Below, piece after piece: positions 17,792 to 26,916 of a DNA stretch of 64,000 bases. Position 1 is the stretch's first letter. Each line of letters starts with the position of its first letter. The DNA comes from Clostridium sp. LS (GTDB lineage: Bacteria > Bacillota > Clostridia > Clostridiales > Clostridiaceae). The stretch lies in NCBI RefSeq assembly GCF_002760435.1, contig NZ_AUUU01000043.1:1-64000 (forward strand), read 5' to 3'. Made by a program: the position numbers and the translations under genes. The notes beneath the pieces are model-generated. The model searched no databases. It was not told the origin of the DNA and was given only the letters and a program-made list of their open reading frames with translations.

Positions 17792-18302
17792 GAATATCAA
17801 CTCCTAACTTTTTAAATATGATAGTTATTTATTTGTCAATATATCCCAATTAAATTTTAATTCTTTGTTTATTTTTTGTCAATCAATTTTCTGATAATTC
17901 TGAATATTTTTTGTTTTCTTTTCCCTAATCTTAAAATTATTATGGGCTTTATTATTTTTTTACTTTAATATTACTTAGAAATTACCTTTATGTATGTTCT
18001 TCTAAAATAAATTAATAAAATTCAAATTCATTTCTATAAAATATACTTATAATTTATGAAATATGCATACAAATTGTTATTATTTATTGTTACTTTTTTA
18101 ACTATTTTTTCATAATCATTGTTAGATAAATTCCATATCAAATCTTATTCTTCATCTCCTTTCATAAAAATTCTTAAATGAATATCATTTAATATAGTAT
18201 TAACCTGCTAGTTAGCTTTTACATTCTCATTATAGAAACTATCTAAAAATAACAAAGATAGCTTATAATCACAAAGTTATAGCGACTTTAGTGCAAAAAA
18301 AA

Positions 18303-18336
18303 AAGAGGAGTTACATCATTAAGCTTCACTCCTCTT
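18303..18336 (-). terminator. Terminator of the alpha/beta hydrolase gene
   Basis: AAGAGGAG pairs with CTCCTCTT over an 18-nt loop and is followed on the minus strand by a run of T. The stretch from 17792 to 18302 is very AT-rich and holds no gene; the CoA-transferase promoter must lie there but no convincing -35/-10 pair stands out. Confidence 0.8.
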
Positions 18337-18403
18337 CTGCGGATACATGAAAAATTTACTATGCATAAATTTAGTAAATATAATTATTCCTATACAACCT
18401 ATT

Positions 18404-19213
18404 TTACAAATTTCTTTGTTTTAAGAACTTACATATTTGTTTATTAAATTCTTCGTATTTTTCAACAAATGGTAGATGACCACAATCTGATATAGTAATT
18501 TTGTCTGAACTTTCTATACCTGCATGAAGACGTTCTCCTACTTTCACATTAAAAGCAAAATCTCTATTACCTAGAACAATTAATGTAGGTATATGAATTT
18601 CTCCTAATCTCTTTGCTGCATAAGGTTTTTCAGGTACAGCAAGTTTAAAATTCCAGCTATAAAAGTTCTTTTGTGTTCTAATAGTCTCTAAGATTAACTT
18701 TCTAGCTTTTTCATTACTTTGATCCGGAATAAAATAACTCCAAAATGAACTATTAATAAATTTTTCAATTGCTGCTTCAAACCCCTTTGACTTTAATAAA
18801 GAGATACTTTTCATCGCTTCTATTATTAGTTTTAATGGATAACGATATCCATTTACCGCTGGAGAAGCAAGTATAAGTGCATCTACATAATCCGGATACT
18901 TCAAAGCAAAATCAATTGCAATACTTCCTCCTGATGACGACCCAATTATTACCGCACTTTTAATTTCTAGAGAATCTAATATTACTTTTAGATCCTCAAA
19001 ATGTGAAAAAGTAGATGTTGGTGTATCAGATTTTCCATATCCTCTTTGATCATACGATATTACTTTATATTGACTAGAAAAACTTTCTACCTGATACCTC
19101 CAAACTCTGGAATCATTAAAATTACCATGAATAAAAATTAAAGGCTTTCCCTCTCCTTTTACAGAGTAAAATAATTTTGAATTATCGAAAGTTATATATC
19201 CCTCTTTTTCCAT
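18404..19213 (-). CDS. Alpha/beta-fold hydrolase
   Basis: 269 residues. The oxyanion segment IFIHGNFNDSRVW, the nucleophile elbow IIGSSSGGSIAID (Ser near 100), the acid in VLGNRDFAF and the catalytic His in ISDCGHLPFVEKYEEF complete the triad. It has no signal peptide, so it is cytoplasmic. It could be an esterase, a carbon-carbon hydrolase or a haloperoxidase-like enzyme; the sequence does not say which. Start at ATG 19213, with GGAGGG 11 bp upstream; the longer frame begins inside the ribosome site. Monocistronic. Confidence 0.85.
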   Translation of the reverse strand: MEKEGYITFDNSKLFYSVKGEGKPLIFIHGNFNDSRVWRYQVESFSSQYKVISYDQRGYGKSDTPTSTFSHFEDLKVILDSLEIKSAVIIGSSSGGSIAIDFALKYPDYVDALILASPAVNGYRYPLKLIIEAMKSISLLKSKGFEAAIEKFINSSFWSYFIPDQSNEKARKLILETIRTQKNFYSWNFKLAVPEKPYAAKRLGEIHIPTLIVLGNRDFAFNVKVGERLHAGIESSDKITISDCGHLPFVEKYEEFNKQICKFLKQRNL

Positions 19214-19364
19214 ATACAAAACATCCCTCCACAATAAGTATTATTTTTATAAATTCCAATACATAACAAGTTTAATTATCAAATCTTACTTATAATCGTT
19301 ACATATCATGCAATTCTTTATACTTTCAGCTAAATTTGTCAAAAACTACATATTAGTATAAAAT

Positions 19365-19396
19365 TAGAGAGCCTAAATATATTTTTAGACTCTCTA
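19365..19396 (-). terminator. Terminator of the amylase gene
   Basis: TAGAGAG...CTCTCTA with inner CTAAA/TTTAG pairing makes a 12-bp stem, followed by AATTTTAT on the minus strand, 65 bp past the amylase stop. Confidence 0.7.
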
Positions 19397-19460
19397 GATT
19401 ATAATAAAAAAAATGAAATTTTTTATAAATTTATAATATAAAGCTTACAATTAAACTAAT

Positions 19461-22400
19461 CTATGCAATCCAAGCTCCATCAACTCCTAAAGTATAACCA
19501 TCAATAGTTGTATCAGATAGCATGTCTCCTGATGTGCTCAAATAATACCAAGTTCCATTATCATTTAACCAACCAGTTTGCATAGCTCCTGCTGAATTAA
19601 GGTAATACCACTTTCCATTTCTATCTTTACTCCAGCCTTTTTGCATTATTCCAGATTCATTAGTTAGGTACCAATTACCTCCATCATAGATCCATCCAGC
19701 AACATTATTTTCATCTTTTACATATATCCAGTTACCATCAGTAATTTTATTCCAACCTTCAGTAACAGCTCCAGTTATTGGTTTTTCACTTAAAACATAA
19801 TCTGAACCTTTACTTGCTGTAAATGATACTTCACCATTTTGAACAGGAACATTTAGTGATACTAATGTTAATCTATTATTTGCTGCATTATAAGAATATA
19901 CATACATTAACTTATTGTTATATTTAGAATTTACATCTGTAGTAATTGTTGCTTTACCTGGGAATGCTCCTTTATAAGCAAACGATAAATCAATTATTTC
20001 TGCACCATTAGTTAAATTATTTATAGCCGAAGCATTTGATGAAATTGATTGTATTGTAGTATCTAAATCTGCTGCTCCATTAGCTAATAAATCTGTTCCT
20101 TTAAATGTCAAAGAAACATTGCCTTGAACTAATGTTAAAGTTTTATCCGGCTTACTTAATAAGGCTTCAAATATGCTCTTCATAGCTACTGATTGTGATG
20201 ATGATAATTTAACTACTATATTCGATGTATTGGCATTTACAATTCCGTCTATTATAACTGATGCATCTGAAGATTTTATTATAGTAGAGTTTCCATCTAC
20301 AGTAACGGTTTTTTCTTTTCTGTGAGAACTATGACTATAACTTGAACCAGAATCAGAACCTGAACTTGAACCTGAACTTGAAGAAGGTTTCTCTTGAACT
20401 GTAACCGTAATTGATGCTTCCAACTTTCCTTCTTCTTTTGCAGTAATTTTTATAACAGTTCCTTTACTTTGAGCAGGAATTTGTACTAACCAGTTACCAT
20501 TTTCATCTGACTTTGAAGTTCCAATTACATATTGAGCTCCTGCTGAAGTAGTGCATTGCACTGCGGCTGAAGTAGTAACATTGTCTTCATCTATGCCTAA
20601 TACTACATCTGCATTTGCACCTGCTGTTCCTTTAACCGTAGTAGTTCCCGTATAAATTATCCCATCAACTATAGGAGTTTTTGATACTTCTTGTGCCCCT
20701 GGATCAGGTGTTGGTTTAACATAGTCTTTCCATGCACCATCTTCAAAAATTATAGTACTTCCTAATTTTACGGTAAATTCAGTGTTTCCATCCTTATCAG
20801 CAAGCTTATTGCTTCCATCATTAATAATTATCGAAACATCACCAAAGGATTTTGGTATAGCAGCACTATATATTCCATTACCTTCATCCTTCATTGCAAC
20901 TCCTGGCCAAGTAGTTGTTCCGCCCGCTGTATTCCAATAGTGGATATTAGGTATACCATTCCATCCGCTTGGAACTTTTACATATACTGTTGAACCAACT
21001 TCTTCATTATCGCCTGGGTTGGTTGGTTTAGTATTTGCCCCTGGTATATCAGCTTCTGTGAATTCTCTCCAAGTATCACCGTCAAGTATTAGTGTCTTTC
21101 CAGCTTGTGCTTGTTTATCAGGTGATTGTTTTCCCTTACCATTATTATTAAATATTACATTGGCATTTTCAAAACCATCTGGCATTACAAAGCTATATAA
21201 ATTATCCCCTTCATCCACCATACTGCTTCCAGGCCAACCATTATTATTAGCGTCCACCCAGTAATATATTTTAACACTGCTCCATCCACTTGTATTCTTA
21301 AAGTAAACTTTTGACTTGCTTACTAATTCACCATTAAGTTTACCATCAGTCTCTGTTCCATCAGAAACAAATTCCATAGTACTTCCAACTTTTGTTGGTA
21401 AATTATTTGTCTGCTTACCTTTACCGCCATTATTAAAAATTACTGTTGCACTTTCAAAACCTTTTGGTAATGTATAACTGTATAATCCATTGCCTTCATC
21501 AACAGCACTTGCTCCTGGCCAATCCTTTACTTTATCAGATGATCCATCGTTATATGCATATACATTAACCTTCTCCCATCCAAAAGTGTTTTTAAAGTAA
21601 ACTTTAGTTACACCTTGTGCATCTGTAGATGGCTTTTCTGGTTCTTGTAAATCATCTAGAGTGAAATCTCTTAAAGTTTTAGTTGTTTCGTCATATATTT
21701 TTGAAGTTTCAAATGGCAATACCAAATCAGCTGTTTGATTTCCAGAATCGTTTCCAGCTATCTTATCATTAAATATGATCTTAGCATCACCAAAATTTTC
21801 TGGCAAAGTATAAGAATATAAAGTTTCTGTTCCAGCTACTTTATCCATTTTTACTCCTGGCCATTCACTTACTTTTACGCCTTGATCATTAAATACGTAG
21901 ATATTAGGTTCTGCCCAATCAGATGGTTTTCTAAAGTATGCTTTGGATACTCCCTTAGTGTATTCCTTCCAAACTCCATCCGCAAGTATCATACTAGTAT
22001 TAGCTGGTGCAGTTAATCCTGATTCACCAGATCCAGGCACCTGTATTTTTCCAGCATTTGCATTAAAGATTACATTCGAACCTTCTAGGCCTGCTGGTAA
22101 TGTGTAAGTATATAAATTATCACTAACTTTTGTCATTGGTACTCCAGGCCAGCTTGGACCGCCTTTACCATAGAAGTATATATTTACATCATTATAAGCC
22201 CATTCAGCAGTGCTTGGTTTTTGAAAATATACCTTTGCTGTTCCATTTGTAACCCCATCATCTGGTAAGGTAGTGCCATTGTCAAATGTAGCAGTCGTAT
22301 CTTTCCAAGTTCCATCAGTATCATAAAGCTTCTTTTCAACACTCTCACTTGGTGCTATTGTAAAAGCACTTGTTTGATGACTGCCATAAAACCAATCATT

Positions 22401-24350
22401 AAATATAACTTGACCATTTGTAAAACCACTTATTTCTAGTTTATATAAGTTGTCCCCTATCTTAACCATTTTAGTTCCTGGCCATGCTTCATTATTATAA
22501 TTCTCTTTTAAATCATTATAAACATAAGCATAAGGTAATTGCCAACCAGCTGGTTTTGTAAAATACACTACAGTTTTTGCATTTGGGTCTCTCTTTATAT
22601 ACGTATAAGTTTCTGATGCAGTTTTACCATCACTGCTTGTAGCTGATACTACAACTTTTATTGTTGCTCCAGCAGCAGCACTTTCTCCAATTGTAATAGT
22701 TTGCCCATCAGCATATGAACCTTGTGGAGCTCCATCAATTGAATAAGTTGCTGAAGCTGCACTTGTAACATGCAAAGTTAAATCTAACTTATCAGCAAAG
22801 GAACAATCTTCCTTATCAATTGAAACCTTTGGAGTTATAACTGGTTGTTCTGGTATTCCATCTGCATAAAGTACTGTAATTCCACTTGGGACAGTTCCTG
22901 ATATCTGACCACTAGCTACAGTAAATGTTCCACCTACAGGTGCACAATTAGTATAAATTCCATCCTCTAAATTTATAGCTTGACCTGCTGGTAATTGATA
23001 AGGGATTGAATCTAAGTTTACGATTACAACTCCTTTTTTACTAGCACCACTGCTTGTACCACGTTCAATCATAAGTACATTATCACTTAATTTAATTAAG
23101 CTTTCATCTTGTCCATCCATGGCAGTATGGAATTTGTTAATTGCAACTACGTCTGGGTCCTTCCAAGTATCACTTCCTGCATCTCCTATATTACCTTGTA
23201 ATTTTTTTCTTCCTGCTGGTCTGTCAAAAAATAGTGGAGTTGAATTTTCACGAGATGCTACTATTGCCCATCCATTTTTAATTTGCTCATCAGTCATAGG
23301 TGTTGATTCTGATGAATCGTTTGCATAAGTATCATGAGATTCTACCCATGTTACAATTTCTGTGTTATCAATCCCAGATGGAACATCATAGGATTTTAAT
23401 TTATCAATATTTCCACTTAAATTTGGACCCGAAGTTCCAACACCTACAGTACTTCTTATATCAGCACCATATTTACTTGCAGTAACATTAAAATATTTTG
23501 CATATCCTGCAATGTTATCTGCACCACCTTGTAAAACTTCTCCATAAATAAAAGGTGTATTTCCGTCAGCAGTATGCAATCCAGATAATACGTTTGGCCA
23601 AAAATCGCTTTTTACATTGTCTGGATCAATTGGAAGTTCTACGTGTTTAGCTGTATCAAAACGAAATCCAGCAGCTCCATCATCTAAACATTTTTGTAAG
23701 TATAACTTTATTTTTTCTTGCAAAAGCGGATTGGCAGTATTTAAATCTGGCAGTCCAACCCCGTTATGAGTTACATCATATCTGTTATTGTAATCAGAAA
23801 TTACATTTAATTTACCATTGCTATCTACATGCCACATATCAGGGTGATTTGCTAACGAAAGGTCTGGATCTAAATCTGCCACTTCTTCAGCTGGTATATC
23901 TGGATCTCCATTGTTACCCATATGGTTTACAATAGTATCTACAATAATTTTAATACCCTTAGCTTTTGCTGCTGCACACATTGCCTTGAACTCATCTTCT
24001 GTTCCAAGCTGTTTATTCCCAATTTGAAACCCAGCTGGTTGATACAAAATCCACCACTTGTCAGAAGTTGTATATTCATCATTTAAGTCCTTGTTTACTT
24101 GTATTGGTGACACTTGTATCTCAGTGTAACCTGCTGCTTTAATAGCATCTAAGTTAGCTGTTACATTATTAAATGACCAATCCCAAGCATGTAATATTAC
24201 TCCTTGTTTTTCTGCAGTAGTTAATCTGGTTATTACCGAATTATTGTCTTCTGCCTTTGCAATTACAGTGTTTGGACCACATGTAATAATAATACTAAGG
24301 ACCAAAGTAATTGCTATTATACTTTTAAAACTTCTATGATTTCTTTGCAT
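19461..24350 (-). CDS. Secreted multimodular alpha-amylase with six CBM26-like modules and choline-binding tail
   Basis: 1629 residues. Signal peptide at 1-33. GH13 catalytic domain at about 45-500: DTIVNHMG (region I, ~138), GFRFDTAKH with the nucleophile Asp (~231), the acid/base Glu in YGEVLQ (~271) and WVESHD (~338). Then a Big-type beta domain (~505-585), six starch-binding modules (~595-1208), an Ig-like domain (~1225-1320), a Ser/Gly linker (~1322-1343), an unassigned domain (~1346-1523) and choline-binding/cell-wall repeats (GWNKITDGNWIYV, GWSKDRNGKWYYL, GWLNDNGTWYYL; 1532-1622). It hydrolyses alpha-1,4-glucan at or near the cell surface. ATG 24350 is used (GGAGG 7 bp upstream). Two LacI-type operators and a cre-like site lie upstream, fitting maltose induction and catabolite repression. 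Confidence 0.93.
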   Translation of the reverse strand: MQRNHRSFKSIIAITLVLSIIITCGPNTVIAKAEDNNSVITRLTTAEKQGVILHAWDWSFNNVTANLDAIKAAGYTEIQVSPIQVNKDLNDEYTTSDKWWILYQPAGFQIGNKQLGTEDEFKAMCAAAKAKGIKIIVDTIVNHMGNNGDPDIPAEEVADLDPDLSLANHPDMWHVDSNGKLNVISDYNNRYDVTHNGVGLPDLNTANPLLQEKIKLYLQKCLDDGAAGFRFDTAKHVELPIDPDNVKSDFWPNVLSGLHTADGNTPFIYGEVLQGGADNIAGYAKYFNVTASKYGADIRSTVGVGTSGPNLSGNIDKLKSYDVPSGIDNTEIVTWVESHDTYANDSSESTPMTDEQIKNGWAIVASRENSTPLFFDRPAGRKKLQGNIGDAGSDTWKDPDVVAINKFHTAMDGQDESLIKLSDNVLMIERGTSSGASKKGVVIVNLDSIPYQLPAGQAINLEDGIYTNCAPVGGTFTVASGQISGTVPSGITVLYADGIPEQPVITPKVSIDKEDCSFADKLDLTLHVTSAASATYSIDGAPQGSYADGQTITIGESAAAGATIKVVVSATSSDGKTASETYTYIKRDPNAKTVVYFTKPAGWQLPYAYVYNDLKENYNNEAWPGTKMVKIGDNLYKLEISGFTNGQVIFNDWFYGSHQTSAFTIAPSESVEKKLYDTDGTWKDTTATFDNGTTLPDDGVTNGTAKVYFQKPSTAEWAYNDVNIYFYGKGGPSWPGVPMTKVSDNLYTYTLPAGLEGSNVIFNANAGKIQVPGSGESGLTAPANTSMILADGVWKEYTKGVSKAYFRKPSDWAEPNIYVFNDQGVKVSEWPGVKMDKVAGTETLYSYTLPENFGDAKIIFNDKIAGNDSGNQTADLVLPFETSKIYDETTKTLRDFTLDDLQEPEKPSTDAQGVTKVYFKNTFGWEKVNVYAYNDGSSDKVKDWPGASAVDEGNGLYSYTLPKGFESATVIFNNGGKGKQTNNLPTKVGSTMEFVSDGTETDGKLNGELVSKSKVYFKNTSGWSSVKIYYWVDANNNGWPGSSMVDEGDNLYSFVMPDGFENANVIFNNNGKGKQSPDKQAQAGKTLILDGDTWREFTEADIPGANTKPTNPGDNEEVGSTVYVKVPSGWNGIPNIHYWNTAGGTTTWPGVAMKDEGNGIYSAAIPKSFGDVSIIINDGSNKLADKDGNTEFTVKLGSTIIFEDGAWKDYVKPTPDPGAQEVSKTPIVDGIIYTGTTTVKGTAGANADVVLGIDEDNVTTSAAVQCTTSAGAQYVIGTSKSDENGNWLVQIPAQSKGTVIKITAKEEGKLEASITVTVQEKPSSSSGSSSGSDSGSSYSHSSHRKEKTVTVDGNSTIIKSSDASVIIDGIVNANTSNIVVKLSSSQSVAMKSIFEALLSKPDKTLTLVQGNVSLTFKGTDLLANGAADLDTTIQSISSNASAINNLTNGAEIIDLSFAYKGAFPGKATITTDVNSKYNNKLMYVYSYNAANNRLTLVSLNVPVQNGEVSFTASKGSDYVLSEKPITGAVTEGWNKITDGNWIYVKDENNVAGWIYDGGNWYLTNESGIMQKGWSKDRNGKWYYLNSAGAMQTGWLNDNGTWYYLSTSGDMLSDTTIDGYTLGVDGAWIA
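20727..22574 (-). repeat. Six tandem CBM26-like starch-binding modules inside the amylase
   Basis: Each ~95-residue unit carries the pattern KVYFKN...GW..V..Y.YND...WPG..M...G..LYSYTLP.GF..A.VIFN. Unit starts (residues of the ATG-24350 protein) are about 593, 704, 801, 914, 1012 and 1120. The fourth and fifth are most alike (both contain FNNGGKGKQ/FNNNGKGKQ), suggesting the latest duplication. Repeated DNA here could confuse assembly. Confidence 0.8.
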
Positions 24351-24384
24351 TTTCATTCCTCCATATGAAATTAATTGATCGCCC

Positions 24385-24400
24385 CTGGTATCGGTACCAA
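24385..24400. promoter_or_regulatory. LacI/MalR-type operator, proximal copy
   Basis: CTGGTATCGGTACCAA matches the palindrome TTGGTATCGATACCAA with two differences and has the central CG typical of LacI-family sites. It lies 35 bp upstream of the amylase start, downstream of the probable -10. Confidence 0.6.
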
Positions 24401-24421
24401 AAATGCATATAGTTTATGACT

Positions 24422-24469
24422 CTAATTTCCTAAACGTTTTCTCTTGGTATCGATTCCAACAATTTGCAT
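24422..24469 (-). CDS. Possible 15-codon leader peptide in the amylase 5' region
   Basis: ATG at 24469 preceded by AGGAGGTGA, encoding MQIVGIDTKRKRLGN. The spacing from AGGAGG to ATG is only 3 bp, shorter than usual, and the distal operator lies inside the frame. Expression is uncertain; it could be a relic. Confidence 0.2.
   Translation of the reverse strand: MQIVGIDTKRKRLGN
24429..24442. promoter_or_regulatory. CcpA cre-like site
   Basis: The minus strand reads AGAAAACGTTTAGG. The inner part matches the cre consensus TGWAANCGNTNWCA, with three mismatches at the ends. Position between the two operators supports catabolite repression of the amylase. Confidence 0.35.
24444..24459. promoter_or_regulatory. 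LacI/MalR-type operator, distal copy
   Basis: TTGGTATCGATTCCAA is a 16-bp near-perfect palindrome (one mismatch). Its centre is 59 bp from the centre of the proximal copy, compatible with looping by a LacI-family repressor. From 24470 to 24945 there is no gene; a small hairpin (GAAGAGT/ACTCTTC, 24662-24696) is the only structure seen. Confidence 0.65.
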
Positions 24470-24945
24470 TCACCTCCTACACAAGATTTATCGTATTATA
24501 TTCTTAGATAATACGTTTTCATTAAAGAATAATATTCCATTAGTTAATATTAATTCTATCATAAATTATATATTAGTATAATTGCATTTATTTATCAATA
24601 GTTTTTTACTGTATTTTCTGAAATTATAGTTACTAAATCTATTTTATATTCTACACAAAAGAGAAGAGTCCAACTTTTTAGTTTTACTCTTCCTTAAAAA
24701 ATATTAATTCAAATTATCAATTTGTATATTTATTTCCCATTTTAAGCTAAAACTACCTATTCATTTTTGTTAATATTTCAATGTATACTTTTCGCATAAA
24801 GCCATTTTTTATATACTTAGAAATAAGCTTCTGCTACATTTATTTTTAATACTACACTTGTGACGAAAAACACATATCTTATGCCAAAATAAGATTCCAT
24901 CTGATTTTCTAAAGAATGCTGTTGTAATGAATTTTATTAATTTAC

Positions 24946-25045
24946 TATAATAGAAATATACGTTGGTTACCTTTTTTCATAAATATCTACACCATAAAAA
25001 ATGAAGAGTAACATGCTAGGGGAGACTAGTAATGTTACTCTTTAT
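24946..25045 (+). ncRNA. Candidate small RNA, copy A (divergent member of the 4-copy family)
   Basis: TATAAT at 24946-24951, then after 20 bp the family block TTTTTTCATAAATATC, ending in the hairpin AAGAGTAACAT...ATGTTACTCTT (25004-25042). The upstream TGACA dyad is not kept, and the loop reads CTAGGGGAGACTAG instead of the C-rich loop of the other three. The hairpin also serves the convergent GntR gene as a terminator (ATTTTTT on the minus strand). Confidence 0.4.
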
Positions 25046-25130
25046 TATAAGTATTTATTTTACTAAAAAGATGCTCATTTAAGGATTTTCTAATTATGTC
25101 AAGTCGTGTTCTATTATATAAATTTATATG

Positions 25131-25862
25131 TTACGATATTACAAATTTATATCGTTCTCCTATTACATACTGCTTACCTATATGTACTGGCATATTCTTA
25201 TCATCGTATATCACAGTCTTTATATAAAATAATGGTTCACCATTTTGCACTTTTAACAATGAAGCTTCCTCATCAGCAGCTTTGGCAATTTCAATTGTAG
25301 TTCTATCAATTCCTGAACTAGGTGAATCTGAAGGATTTATATCATACTTGTTTCTTAATAACTCATACAATGATCCACTTAAATCTTCAGTGAGTAAAAA
25401 ACTAAATCTCTTACAAGAAAAATAATTATTTTCCAACATTAATGGTTCGCCACCAGCATATCTTACTCTTTGAATATATATTAATTTATCATCCTCATCC
25501 AATTCAAGATCTTTTTTATCTTCTAATTCAGGCCCTACTATCTCTCTTTTAATCACTTCATTGGTTACTTTTAATCCATTAGCTTCACAAGCCGCAGTAA
25601 AACTAGATAAGTACTCAATTTTACGCTGAACTTTTGGCTTACTTACAAATGTTCCCTTGCCTTGTTTTTTTATCAGAAATCCCATCTCGACTAGTTCAGA
25701 AATAGCTGCACGAACAGTTATCCTACTAACATTATATTTTTCACTCAATTCAACTTCAGTTGGAATTTTATCTCCATATCTTAATTCACCACTAATAATT
25801 AAATTACGTATAATATCTGCCAATTGTTGATATAAAGGATTAATACTATCTTGTATTAGCAT
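25131..25862 (-). CDS. frlR: GntR/HutC-family regulator of the fructoselysine genes
   Basis: 243 residues. N-terminal winged helix: INPLYQQLADIIRNLIISGELRYGDKIPTEVELSEKYNVSRITVRAAISELVEMGFLIKKQGKGTFV is the GntR signature (about 6-72). A C-terminal UTRA effector domain (about 85-243) binds a sugar phosphate or similar ligand. By position, next to frlD-frlB, it is likely the FrlR-type repressor whose ligand would be an Amadori-product phosphate. Start at ATG 25862, with AAGGAG 7 bp upstream. Its own promoter lacks a clear copy of the AATACGTATT site found at the two transporter promoters. Confidence 0.82.
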   Translation of the reverse strand: MLIQDSINPLYQQLADIIRNLIISGELRYGDKIPTEVELSEKYNVSRITVRAAISELVEMGFLIKKQGKGTFVSKPKVQRKIEYLSSFTAACEANGLKVTNEVIKREIVGPELEDKKDLELDEDDKLIYIQRVRYAGGEPLMLENNYFSCKRFSFLLTEDLSGSLYELLRNKYDINPSDSPSSGIDRTTIEIAKAADEEASLLKVQNGEPLFYIKTVIYDDKNMPVHIGKQYVIGERYKFVIS

Positions 25863-25985
25863 ATGAAAACTCCTTTTATGCATGTATAATATTACTTATA
25901 TACTATCATACCATTATAAAAACTTCAATTATGTTATTACACAATGATATTGAATAAATTAATATAATATATTTCTTCTATACAA

Positions 25986-26035
25986 ACAAAATGGCTGTCT
26001 TATTATATGGTTAAAAACCATTTTTGACAGCCACT
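25986..26035 (-). terminator. Terminator of the yfcC-frlB-frlD operon
   Basis: GGCTGTC and GACAGCC enclose a second hairpin ATGGTTTTTAACCAT; ATTTTG follows on the minus strand. It lies just after the kinase stop codon. Confidence 0.75.
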
Positions 26036-26047
26036 GTTGTAAATTAA

Positions 26048-26890
26048 CTAGTAGTTTTTACCATATCCAAATGATCCTTCAATTAAACATGTTCTAGCTG
26101 AAAATATTGCACCTTCATTTAGACTTTCTTTAATTATTGTTTCCTTATCTAATTTATTCTCTTTGACTTTGCTTATATAATTTACTAGGAATGCAGTTAA
26201 GAATGAATCTCCCGCTCCCATTGTATCTACAGCTTCAACAAGTTCTGGTTCTTGTGCATAGAACTTAATCCCATCATATAACAACGCACCTTTTTCTCCC
26301 ATAGTAACTACTACTATCTTACTTCCAAGCTCATGAGCTCTCATTATTAAATTAAGCATTTGATCAGTTTTTAGATGACTGCATGAGAAGAAGCTAAAAT
26401 CTACTTTAGGAGCAATTCTTTCAACTTCTTCCATTGTAAAATCATCAGAGAAATCAAAAGATATTGGAATGTTTAATTCTCTTATTTTATCAAGTTCTGG
26501 TTCTGTATAGCCATATAATCCTGCATGTAGTAAATCAAAAGTTTTAATATAATCCAAATCATCTTGTGTAAGATTTAAACCATTTTCTCTTAAAACTCCA
26601 CCTTCATTACTTCCTAGAAAAACTCTATCTCCACCTTCTAATGTTACTCTTGCACAACCATTTTCACCATCAAAATTTCTGCATTTTGAAATATCTAAAT
26701 CAAGTTCACGAATTGTATTTTGAACATGTTCTGCTTCAGCATCTGATCCAAATGCCCCTAAAAATGCTGAACTTGCTCCTAAATTCTTTGCATAAGCGGC
26801 AAAATTTAAAGCATTTCCACCTGGATACATTGTTCTAATATGTTCATATTTATCTACAACATTATCTCCTAGCCCAATCACTTTAACCAT
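26048..26890 (-). CDS. frlD: Fructoselysine 6-kinase-like PfkB carbohydrate kinase
   Basis: 280-residue ribokinase-fold kinase. The N-terminal GLGDNVVDKY and PGGNALNFAAYAKNLGA (near 23-39) form the sugar site. The C-terminal VDTMGAGDSFLTAFL (near 226-240) holds the anion hole and catalytic Asp. FrlD phosphorylates fructoselysine, and relatives act on other Amadori compounds, at the 6-hydroxyl. It is the last gene of the operon and follows frlB by 26 bp. The pairing with an FrlB-type SIS protein is the main reason for naming it. Confidence 0.85.
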   Translation of the reverse strand: MVKVIGLGDNVVDKYEHIRTMYPGGNALNFAAYAKNLGASSAFLGAFGSDAEAEHVQNTIRELDLDISKCRNFDGENGCARVTLEGGDRVFLGSNEGGVLRENGLNLTQDDLDYIKTFDLLHAGLYGYTEPELDKIRELNIPISFDFSDDFTMEEVERIAPKVDFSFFSCSHLKTDQMLNLIMRAHELGSKIVVVTMGEKGALLYDGIKFYAQEPELVEAVDTMGAGDSFLTAFLVNYISKVKENKLDKETIIKESLNEGAIFSARTCLIEGSFGYGKNY

Positions 26891-26916
26891 AATATTTTCT
26901 CCTATACTTAAATATT

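Noticed and set aside
18303..18336. Hairpin near 18.3 kb as a fifth member of the small-RNA family
   Set aside because: It lacks TATAAT, the TTTTTCATAAATAT block and the C-rich loop; it is a plain terminator of the hydrolase gene.
21019..21264. Plus-strand ORFs inside the amylase, GH20 and kinase genes
   Set aside because: All are antisense shadows without ribosome sites; the minus-strand frames have clear domains.
20727..22574. Regularly spaced repeats that might suggest a CRISPR array
   Set aside because: The repeats are ~285-330 bp protein modules in frame with the amylase, not 25-40 bp direct repeats.
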